A stretch of DNA of 64,000 nucleotides. Source: Lepidurus packardi. Lineage: Eukaryota; Arthropoda; Branchiopoda; Notostraca; Triopsidae. The notes beneath the pieces were generated by a model that worked only from the letters and a program-made list of their open reading frames with translations, was not told the DNA's origin and did no database searches. Where the stretch lies: positions 5,518,001-5,582,000 of the forward strand of contig JAKZAN010000007.1 of NCBI GenBank assembly GCA_023053545.1. Direction: 5' to 3'. Position 1 is the first letter of the stretch, and each line of letters opens with the position of its first letter. Position numbers and translations under genes: made by a program. Shown here one piece after another: positions 24,501 through 34,764 of this stretch.

Positions 24501-27500
24501 TTATTAACAAACACTAATCGCACCCCTAAGGTTTCTCCTCTTCTGATTTCTGACGGAGTTTCGACTGCCAAATAAAACGGTGGCGTTCCGTCGTACTGGT
24601 CAGAAAAATGAGAAAATTAAAAAGTTTTGTTTCGATAATAAATTGTTTGAGTGCTTACCACTACTACTTCTTTGAGCATCGTGAAACCTAGTTCTCTGTG
24701 TATACTAAATCCGTTGATGTACCAAACTTCGTTTGTTTGCGGAACGGGACGATCGTGAAGTTCTTCTCCATCGTCCGTAATTGGGATATCAAACCATGTC
24801 CAGTCACCATCGGACCAGTCGAATGAATCCTATTAAAGAAAGGAGGAAACTTTATAGAAAACTTCAAAGATTTTTTGTTACCGAAAAAAGGTTTCTTCTA
24901 AAAATGCGGAAGTGCTCTCGGTCGTTCTCTGTTTTTGGGCCTAAATAAAAAAAAACGCGTAAGTTATCCAGCTCATTCACCTTCTCAAGTGTTATTACAG
25001 TCATCCTCGTCCGACCCTTCAGAGCAGTGCATGATTCCGTCACACTTTTGGTTAACTTGGTAGCAACCTGCTACCAAGCAGGGCCTGAATCCAGGAGTTT
25101 TCGTACATATCGCTAGAGTCATAGAAAACAAACAAAATAAGGTTGTTAAGCTAACATCATTATTGCAGCTGTCTAATTCTATTTTATTTGAATTACCGGT
25201 ATTCGGGTTCGTTGGAAGAATACCATCCGTGAAGACAATTAATCCAGCCAGGTCGAAAGTGCGAAAAGCGTCAGATCCGTAGTTTGGAGCAGGAAAATAT
25301 TCTGTTTGTGACGGGCGCATACCCTCTCGGTCGGTCCAGGTAACTCCGTGCACAGACCTAACAACGCCATACCATTAGAAAAGTGTTTACTGAGAAACCG
25401 CCATGTTGAAGGATATAGGTATTACCTCTTGAAAGGTTCTAGTTTGTACAAACTCTCCATAACACTATTGGGAGATAGTTCGTTGCTTGCTTGAAAAGTG
25501 TACTGGAGACTTCGTAACACTGATAAGCCTATAAAAGAACCGGGCTGGCTTCTGGTGACGACCTGCACCGATTCCTTACTGTGGTCGCGCCCTTGCTCCA
25601 ACGTGACATTCATCTGGATACTTACATTTAAGCATTTGCATTTATATTGTAAAATTGGTAAAGTACCTTGTAGCGGGCTATACTTTCCACAGGCACTGTT
25701 ACAGCATCAGATACGATTTCTCCAAAAGTAGTTGTGACGAAAGCCACTACTTTGAAGCTAGGTGCCATTTCGGATGATACTGGTACCGTGAACGTCGTCG
25801 TACCACCCTTGCTGAACACTTCGCGCCAAACTTGACCACTGGTGAAAATCAAGCCTTTGGAAGTTACCTTACGCAAGTTTTCGTTAGAGCGATTCTCGTT
25901 TTGCTGGCTAAACTTACCACGTAGTTTACATATTCAACGGCGAAATTCACTTTGACGTGGAAAACAGCAAACTCGCCCACGTTCGCTTTGGCAGTGCTGG
26001 TAATTAGGCCCAAGTATTGTTCTCTAGCTGAAAAGTAGGCCACTGCACTCAATTTGGCTTCCACTTCACCTTTTTCATCATGATACCTCGCAATAATGCG
26101 TAATTCTTCCGCTCCTTTGGGTACTCGAACCTTTTGATTGTAAAAGGGGCGGATTTATACCTATTAGTAGTCTGTTCCTAGCGTACTCCTAGTATATACT
26201 TTTGCAACTTTCATACCTGAAATTCATGTACTCCGGTAGTGCGGAACCTCTCATATTGCGCGTTTTCTCTTTGACGCGCTATCCAGCCTTCTATGGAGTC
26301 TGGGTCATTAGCTTCACTGGCCTGGTATTCGCCTTTACGCGGTATTATTATTTCCGGTAATGCAATGGTTTTCCCGTTTCCTAGAGTCGCTACGCTCAGC
26401 AGAGAGAGCATACCTGTGGCTAGTCTTTCCGGTGACAGTATTTGATTATCGTCAAATGCCACGTAGACCTAAAGAAATTCAATTCATGAACTCACTTCCA
26501 TCATTTACACAATTAAAAAAAACTTGCTTGCGAGAAGAAGGGCATTCCCGGTTTAAAAACCTTGGTTTGTGGCCCAACAAAGTCAAGAATCACTTGGGCT
26601 TTAATTATGCGGGTTTCACTGAATCCTATTTGGGCCTCGCCCAGAAATTTATCAAACAGGCTGATTTCGATTCGAACAGTTGTGCCCGCCAAACGACCAA
26701 TCTCGTCTTGGATTTCGGCTAAGGGAACATCGTAGTGGAAATACGGTGTCTAAGTTTATGACACTTTACAAACTTTGAATATTTTTGTGTGTCATCAGCT
26801 ACCCATTCAGGGAATTCTTCTTTAAGTAAACGGAGCTTTCCGGTTGAACTTGTACGCTTGGTGAAAACCCGCACGGTAACGTTCGCCAACGTTACCTTCT
26901 CGGCGTGGAAACCAGTTACGACATCCACGGGCAAGTGTTCCTCCGTATCAAGTAAGTAAGCCGGTGTGGTCACGATTACCTTTTTGAAAAAAGTAAGGTG
27001 GTTTTAAAGCGGCCTTGGTATTGACCTTGTCTTGATTACTTCGAACTGTGGAGGAAAGTACCTCTCAACGTAAAATGGTTGATGGTGACTTTGCGTACGA
27101 GCATCTACTCGGATTGTCCAATTGCCTTTCCTTGGCAGCCGTGGTAATTGGTAACGAAGGCTTACCACTCCTATATTCAGAAGTACGTTAATTACGTTCT
27201 ATAATAGCCGTGCTCTTAACATACCGAGATTCGTTGGGCGAGAAGGCCATCGGCGCATGATAAAGCCCTTTGGGTCCTAAATGGTCCGTTGGCATTATTA
27301 CATGTATGCACGTAGGTCACGTGTGAAAATAAAACAAGTTTTTAGAAGGGGCTTACCAACACGTAAACGGTCACCGGGTCATCGAAAGGCTTTAAGTCCA
27401 TACGCAGTAAGATGACTCGGATTTTCACTAAAGAACGTTTGCTTTATAATTCGTTTTCCTTCGTTTTTTTTTTTTTTTTTTTTTTTTTTTTTGGGTACAA

Positions 27501-29791
27501 AATAAACATAACCTCTTTCCAATGTTTACCTTCCATATCTCCTGTGTAAACAACCCTGTTGGTTTGGACTAACATGGTAAGGAATTGTGGACTGAAATGC
27601 AAACGAGCTTCTTCGATAAAATGCAAAGAACCTTGCACAGGATCCATGCCTTCAATCTTGAGTCGGTAATCCCCGCTAACGCTCGTGGGCGGGATCTTTT
27701 ATAAACAATTAACAAGCGCAAACTATACTATTAAAATTTTTACGAAGCTTTCGTAAGATCCCTTACCAAAAGTTCGAAATTGTCAGTAAACCCCGGGTCC
27801 ATGAGCACCGAGGAAGATGCGACATGACTTGTGTCACGGGTAATGGTAGCTTTGAGTAGAGTTGTGGTAGCAGACGGTAATAATACAGCGGAGATACGGT
27901 ACAAAGAGTCAGGTCTTACGAGGCGTGGAGCAACAATGGTATACGTCCTAACAGCAATACTAGTAAGTACAGTACATTGAAAAAGTCCGCTGAACTCGTT
28001 TTGCAGTGAAAGGGTTGTCTCTTTCCACGAGGCCCGTGCAAAACTTGCATGTAGTTACGGAAATAATAGAGTTGAAATGACATGGTATGACTGCGCGTTT
28101 TTCTCCAACGAAAAGCAAGCGAAAAAAGGCGAGACCAATTTCGTGACTTTACTCTTTTTGTTTAAGCTCGGAAAAGCTCACGTGATTAACGCCTAGTACT
28201 ATTGTAAAACTCGTTGGGAAAAACCCATACACAAAAGGACTTTCTTTTATCATTCCCTTGTGCGCAAAATTGAAACAGAAAAATTCGTGCCCTCTGATCG
28301 GTTCCAGAATGCTTTCGTGTGACCTTCCAGAACGTAGCTTGCCCGAATGTTAATATAGTTTTTTTATTTACTATCCCGAACTGTCTTTTATAGGTTGTAC
28401 CCGGCAGCAAAAGGGCAACCTTCTTTTTTAAATTATACAGGTCTTTGTGATTGTCAAAAGCTCCGGCCTACTTGAGAACATTAGATTCGTTAATGAGGTA
28501 TGCAGCCTGGAATTTAATGCATGGGATAATTTTCACGAGTGCGTGAACGAAACGGACGTATGGCCTTTGTCAAATGGGAACTATACTTGATGCGCTTCAC
28601 GCAGCTGTGGCAATAGATTCGAACCCCACCTGAATTCAGAAATTTGGGTCTGCAAATATAACAGTCATCGACAAAACAACTGGGAAATGGGAAGCTGATG
28701 GGGTAGATGTAAAGCGGAAACGGATGTTCGTTATGTCCACTATTACGAGCGTAATTGAAGCTTTTGTAGTCGCATGTTGGCCAGAATTACCAGCTAGTTC
28801 TTCTTAAGGAAGAAGACAGCAATTTTATCATTGCACGTAACGCGTGTAGTATTATAACTTTCTTTTTTTCTAGTGCAAGCATGGATTCCCCTCCGTTATT
28901 ATAACTGCTTGTTTTTTTAAGGTTCCCGCTATAGTGTACTTCTTTTTAATATTAGCATGATAGGTCCTTAAAAAAAGTTTCAAGGTAAGCGTCCGCAGGC
29001 TTGCGCACATATATCTCCGTACCAGGTTCTACCTGGCAGAACTCCCGCGGAACAAGATGACGGAGAAGGAAACAGGTCTAATCTTTCCAAGACCCTTTCG
29101 GAGACGAAATAGCGAGAAACAACCGTGCTCCCTGGCTTGACTCATGATATTTCACTTTTTTTTTTTTTTGCATACTCTTTTTTTGTATTTCTGATCATCG
29201 CTAGGTTTCTAACGCTCCTATACCAAGTCCAAAGTATGCTTTGGGTCTAGACAACATCCTCATACTTTTAGAAGGCACTCCTTTTTCGTGGAGATCTTCG
29301 TTCCTAAGCTAAACTGTGTTCGTTCATTGCTCCCTCACGATTCGCGTGATTGGCTCAACATTTGCAAGCACTTCGCATAATGGAAACGGGTAATTCCGAA
29401 GCTGGAGAGCATTACCATTTGTTGTGTAAACGAAACAAAAAAAGTAGAATCATTATAGTGTAAAACAGTAAGATTACTTCCACCCTATTTATCATTAATG
29501 ATACTTGCCAGTTCTGATTAACTTTTTTTATATACTTTTTTATAGTTCCAACATTGAGCGCCTGAGACGGCATGGAAAGTATGCACGAAGGACGATTATC
29601 ATGGTGCAGGTACCGGAAACTTACGGTTGGTGAGTCTTCCGTAGCGTGATTTGGTCTTCAAAAGGTCCATAAGGCTCGTAAAACCCATTCTGAAGACTTA
29701 CAGAATCGGAATTCCAACTTGGAGTCTGACAGAAAATTGGCGCGATGGTCAAGACGAAGAGCAATGTCGTGGTCAGGTTGAGCGATTTCAT
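21575..29791 (-). CDS. Mcr: Macroglobulin complement-related protein (Mcr/TEP6 type)
   Basis: A 28-exon gene of the alpha-2-macroglobulin/TEP family. I traced all exons from 29791-29625 (signal peptide) through 27947-27767 and so on to 21795-21575. Phases close to a single 1,622-aa frame. N-terminal macroglobulin domains begin at YTIVAPR. An LDL-receptor class A module (about residues 730-767, ending CSEGSDEDDC) sits where bait or anaphylatoxin regions lie in relatives, followed by a possible RIFRR processing site. In the thioester domain (exons 20-25) the GCGEQ site is replaced by KSFDQ (about residues 1043-1047), so no covalent attachment is expected. The receptor-binding domain follows. 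The last exon adds two CxxC pairs (CEVC, CPYC) and a hydrophobic stretch. In flies, thioester-less Mcr works at septate junctions and in pathogen binding and phagocytosis; an equivalent role here is inferred. Confidence 0.9.
26469..26527 (-). other. GC-AG intron in the Mcr-type gene
   Basis: The 59-nt intron between exons 8 and 9 starts GCAAGT instead of GTAAGT and ends TTTAG. Joining the codon CAA directly to GTC restores the conserved macroglobulin reading and phase (PGMPFFSQ then VYVAFDD). No GT donor in the neighbourhood does so. GC-AG introns with an otherwise strong donor match are a known minor class. Confidence 0.8.
27464..27492 (+). repeat. 29-base T homopolymer in a short Mcr intron
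   Basis: An uninterrupted run of T (A on the coding strand) occupies over a quarter of the intron between exons 3 and 4 (27529-27428). It is likely length-variable and error-prone in sequencing. The A-run lies between the donor and the acceptor on the coding strand. Confidence 0.85.
27948..29624 (-). other. First intron of the Mcr-type gene
   Basis: The 1.7-kb intron separates the signal-peptide exon (ends CC|GTAAGT) from the first macroglobulin exon (starts after TGCTGTTAG). All other introns of this gene are short, so regulatory elements may be concentrated here. I see no nested ORF with a recognisable motif. Confidence 0.75.
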
Positions 29792-31093
29792 TTTTAGCAC
29801 TGGCTTGGCATTTTCTCGGGATGCATAAGCAAACGATCAACCTAGACTTGTTTTCCAGAACACTTGAGAATGTAAAAAGTGGCAAAAAACGCATGAATTC
29901 AGTTTATGTACATGATTTTTGTGAAAGCGCGATAAAACACAAAAACTCCCAAGTAGAGGTTATTCAACTTTCAACCAAACTCAACTCTTTGATTTTTAGG
30001 TATTGAATATCCCGACTGGAAACTGGTTTGTAGTAATTAAAGTGGTCCACGTTTTCGTGCTGTAAGCGTTGAAGGGAAAGCAAAGTGCGTTCGGTGCCAC
30101 TGTACGTCAAATCGATCCTTGGATTGTATAAAGACGAATCCCAATCAATGTCTTTAAAATAGTCGCGAATAACTATTACAGCAAAACCATAACACTAGTA
30201 GTCAAGGTAACAATCGATTGCTTCCGACCTCGTCATAGAAGATTGTAATTATCGAACTTACCTGAGCCCTTGCCTTTTACACAGGTATCCTGTCACTACA
30301 CGGGAAGTACTCTCGGCAACACCTCGTTGATGACTAACCGAGGAACACGAGGGACAACACGTGGAAGCAACGCGGGCGTTTATTTCGCCCATCATTTCAC
30401 CCATCGCACATCGCACTTGCGGCTGCTATGCAAATCAGCCATGAATTGCGAGAGTGTCATCTGGGCTTCATCGTGAAACACCTGGCAATGACAACTTGAA
30501 ATGACAATCACTTATTTAAAATAAGTGTAAAAGGACCAACTGCAGGGTTTTTGTGAGCTGAAACTTGTATGACGAATATTATGCGCTCCCTTTGCTGGAA
30601 AAAGGAAAACTAGCTAAGCCTTTGCAAAGTTTGACAGAACGATTAGACTTCATTTTAATTTCTCCTTTTCTTTACCATGTACACTTTCTGAACAAACAAT
30701 CCCATGAAAATAAAAAAAATCACATATGTAGCTGCCGCCAAGTAAGCAAGACTAATAATCAAGTAAAATCGTAGACTAAAAAAGAAATAACTCCAGGAAA
30801 GAAATACGGGGAAATGATGTGCGGTTTCCAAAGATATGTGAAGGCGTTGCAGCATAATTTATCTTACCACGAGTTCCTGGAAATCGGAACAGAAAGGAAA
30901 AGCTGTATAAATCGGAAATATGCGGCTACTGTGATCTCAGCTCTTAAAGGGGATTGCGGTAATTGCACATCCCGCGAATGTTGTATGAACTTTCTCATAA
31001 ATAGCGCCCTCGCTTCGCACACCGAACCACTTGCATTCCTATGATGCTAGTGACCATTATACTACATTATTAGTGCATGTGCTTTCTAAAACT
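29792..31093. other. Divergent intergenic region between Mcr-type gene and NOS
   Basis: The 1.3 kb between the start codons of two divergent genes should hold both promoters and any untranslated NOS exons. A TATA-like CATAAATAG lies near 30995, about 100 nt before the NOS start codon. I recognise no coding exon of the longer N-terminus seen in other arthropod NOS proteins, but a small upstream exon cannot be excluded. Confidence 0.5.
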
Positions 31094-34000
31094 ATGTCGA
31101 CTTTTGCTGTCAAACCTATCCTCTTGAGGAACGTGGAAACGGGTCGCGAGTTCCACGATCGCTTGTACGCCAAAGCTGTCGATATGCGTCATTGTACCGA
31201 AAAGGTATGTATGGGGGCTCGTGTTCCGGTTCCTACACCTGTACCTGGCGGTCAATGTCGAAGCCAGGATGAAACGCTGAAAATGGCTCATGAATTCTTG
31301 GACGAGTTTTATGAATCCCAAAAGAAGCTAAATTCGCAGCAACATCAGAGCCGTTGGGGGCAAGTGCAGTCAGAAATTCGCAGACGTGGCATGTTTGACT
31401 TAACGTTCGACGAATTAACCTTCGGGGCCAAAACTGCGTGGAGGAATGCTCCTCGCTGCATTGCGCGTATCCAGTGGGCTAATTTACAGGTAAAGTACTA
31501 GTAAAGCGTTATTGCAATATCTTGTATTCTCATGATTTAATGAAATGTGGGGTTTAGACCCTAGACGCGCGTCATGTTCGTTCAGCCAAAGCAATGTTTG
31601 ATTGCATCTTGGAACACCTGAAACTCGCTACCAATGGTGGAAACATCAAATCCACAATAACGGTTTTTCCGCCTCGTACTGATGGCAAACATGACTACCG
31701 TGTGTGGAACCCTCAGCTTCTTAGCTATGCAGGCTATAAAAATAAAGATGGTACTGTTACGGGGGACCCGGCATTTGTCGAATTTACTGAGGTAACAAGC
31801 GCCGTTGTGGACTTTAAAAGGAAATACTACTAATAAAATAAATACACTTTCTTTCTTTTTCTGTGACAGGTTTGCTTAAAAATGGGATGGGAGAGCAAAC
31901 GTACACCGTGGGATATCCTCCCTATGGTTTTGCAAGCTAATGGAAAAGCGCCGGAACTGTTCGACATTCCCAAAGAATACGTCATGGAAGTTCATATTGA
32001 ACATCCTACGCTGCCATGGTTCAAGGATTTCGGGATGCGCTGGTACGTAATACCGGCAGTTTCTGGCATGATGTTGGACTGTGGAGGAGTCCAGCTTTCC
32101 GGAGCGCCGTTCAATGGTTGGTATTCAAGTCCTGAGGTTGCGACCAGAGATCTGTGCGAGGTAAGTCGGTACAACTACGGAGTCAAAGTCGCTGAAAAGA
32201 TGGGTTTGGACATGACTAGCAACGTAACTCTCTGGAAAGACACAGCTATGATCGAAATGAACAAAGCTGTCTTGTACAGTTTCCAAAAGGCAGGAGTCAC
32301 TATGTGGGATCATCACACTGCCGCCGAATCGTTCATGAAACATTTCGAAACTGAAATGCGGATCCGGGGGGGTTGCCCGTCTGAGTGGATATGGCTGGTA
32401 CCTCCCATGACGGGTTCTCTTTGTCCGACTTACGGCCAGGAAATGGCTTGCTATACGCTTAAACCTTCATTTGAGTATCAAGTACCGGCTTGGAAAACGT
32501 ACAACTGGAACCAATCCGATAGAGAATCACAACAGTCACTATCCCAACTCGTCGCTCCCATGAAAAAAAAGTACAGTCTACTTACCGCGATATGCGCCGT
32601 ACGTTTCAGTGTGATACTCTTCCGTCACGCGTTAATGAAACGCCCCAAAGCGACCATCTTATATGCCACGGAAACAGGGAAATCCGAGACTTTCGCTAAC
32701 AAGACGGAAGAGTTGTTGCGAGTCTATTTCCGAGTCCAGTGCAAATGCATGAATCAATACGACGTAGCCAAACAATTGCCCCAAGAAGAATTGCTAATAG
32801 TAGTTACGTCCACTTTCGGCAACGGAGACCCACCCAACAATGGCGTCACTTTCCAACAGGCTATCAAAGCTTTGAAAGACGCAAAAGCACAGAAGAGGCT
32901 TAAAAACTTGCATTTCACTGTTTTCGCACTCGGATCGAGTGCTTATCCTAACTTCTGCTCCTTTGGCAAATTCGTGGATCAGACCCTAGCTCAGTTAGGT
33001 GGACACCGACTTGTTGACCTTGCCTGCGCCGATGAGTTAAAGGGACAGGATTCGGCTTTTAAGCCTTGGAGTCAGCGAGTTTTCGTTACCGCTTGCCAAA
33101 CGTATTCGCAAGTTCGGGAAGATGTCGCATTGGCTGCCATGTCTGATGCCATCGCGTCCAGTCGATCTTCTCTTGTTGAGCACGAATACCGGTTCGAACA
33201 CCAACAAGGCAAAGAAGACTTGCTGATGGCCTTAGCTCAGACGCATAACAAAACCATTTCCTTAACTCGCGTTTTGCACAAAACGAATCTGTATGAGGGT
33301 AAAACGGACAAATCTGTCTTTAATTTGGCTTTGGATACCTTCTCTTCGAAGAAGCTCATGTACGAGCCAGGGGACCATGCTGCAATTTTTGCTACCAACA
33401 ACCAAGCATTGGTGAGTGGATTAATGACCCGCTTACAGGACTGTCCAAATCCGCAGGACTTGGTAGAACTGAAACGAGGTACGCACGGGCAGTGGACCGC
33501 GCATACCAAATTTCCCAAAGTAACTTTTGGCACTTTGCTTTCCCGTATCGTCGATCTCTCTGCTCCGCCTTCCCAAAACTTGCTTGCGATTCTGTCGAAG
33601 TACGCAAAAAACAAGGAGGACGTCTCCATTCTTAGAAACTTGGCTCAAAATTACGACGAATACCACAAATGGCGAACATGGTTCTGTCCCAACATTCTCG
33701 ACGTTTTAAACAAGTTCCCTTCGATTTACGTCCCTGCGGCTACTTTGGTCGCAGAATTGCCCTTTCTTCAGCCCAGGTACTACAGTATTTCTTCTTCGGT
33801 GGAGGCCTGTCCTTCTGAAATACATCTTACCGTGGCGTTAGACAAGTTTAAAACTGAAGAAGGTACAGGCACTACGCGGTTTGGTGTTTGTTCGTCGTAC
33901 TTGGATCAAGTTCAAGACGGAGATTTCATTACTTGTTACATCAAGAGCTACCCCAATTTCCATTTACCAGAGGACTTGAACAAGCCTATCATCATGATTG

Positions 34001-34615
34001 GACCGGGTACTGGTATTGCCCCTTTCCGCGGATTTTGGCAACATAAGGCATTAGCGAAGAAATCAGGTAATCAATTAATTCACTTGGCAAATTTCTTAGC
34101 GTGATTTTGTTAATCTCCGTTCCATAAAAGCAGGATCGACAGGCTATAAGGATGTTTTGAAGAAAACTTTCCGTAAAGGTAAACCGCCTTCCAACATGAT
34201 TTTGTACCAAGGATGTCAAACAAAAGTATTGCGGCTTTACGCATCCGAAACGGAAAAGTTGGTCAAACAAGGCATAATCGATAAAGTTCATTTGGCTTTA
34301 TCGCGAGAACCGGCGTTGCCGAAAACCTATGTGCAAGACCTCTTGCGTCTGAATGGAGCGGAAATATGTCATTCTTTGTTGGAGCTGGGCGGACATATCT
34401 ATATCTGCGGTGACGCCACTATGGCTACCCAAGTTTATAAAACCCTGAAAACAATCATTTCTTATCATGGACACATGGGTGAGGACCAAGCCACTTATAT
34501 TGTGGAAACCCTCAAGGAGGAAAACAGGTATCACGAGGATATTTTCGGAGCCCAGAGTGAAGACGTTGGAGAAAGCCAAGATGAAATTCAGGAAAAACAG
34601 AGCACCCTAACTTAA
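31094..34615 (+). CDS. NOS: Nitric oxide synthase, inducible-like architecture
   Basis: NOS makes nitric oxide and citrulline from arginine. Four exons (31094-31489, 31558-31791, 31870-34066, 34134-34615) close into 1,102 aa. The oxygenase part has the zinc CxxxxC (C34, C39), the heme ligand in [12 protein letters not shown] (C122) and the arginine-binding Glu in [12 protein letters not shown] (about E299). A basic calmodulin-binding stretch lies at about 442-468. The reductase has FMN ([18 protein letters not shown]), FAD (RYYSISSS) and NADPH ([13 protein letters not shown]) motifs. Between STFGNGDPP and FALGSS there is no room for the autoinhibitory loop of constitutive NOS, and the C-terminal tail is short, as in inducible NOS. 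Oddities are the Ala after CI where Gly is usual, TYGQEM where (V)FHQEM is usual near the pterin site, and a very short N-terminus. Two NOS genes are known in Daphnia; this resembles the inducible-like one. Confidence 0.92.
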
Positions 34616-34753
34616 AATGAGCACGAACTACTTCTAAAGGGAACTGTATTTGAACTTTTGAATCCGTCATACGCGGTGCAGTCCACATGCCTATAACTCT
34701 TTCCTTTTTTTATTGAGAAAAAAAGCTTGTTACATTTCACTTGTTTAATTTGC

Positions 34754-34759
34754 TTTATT
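34754..34759 (-). terminator. Candidate poly(A) signal of the dynein-like gene
   Basis: AATAAA on the minus strand begins 6 nt after the predicted stop codon (34767-34765). It supports a real gene end here rather than a missing C-terminal part further downstream. A second A-rich match lies about 45 nt beyond. On the plus strand an AATAAA at 34900-34905 could serve NOS, which would make the two 3' ends overlap. Confidence 0.5.
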
Positions 34760-34764
34760 GACGC

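Noticed and set aside
27241..27310. Alternative frame LYHAPMAFSPNESR in the Mcr gene as the true exon
   Set aside because: It leaves exon phases unjoined, while the DPKGFIMRRWPS frame closes both junctions and fits the macroglobulin domain.
28614..28628. GGGGTTCGAATCT-like word on the minus strand resembling a tRNA B box
   Set aside because: The flanking bases do not form a T-arm stem and no A box or acceptor stem is found at tRNA distance.
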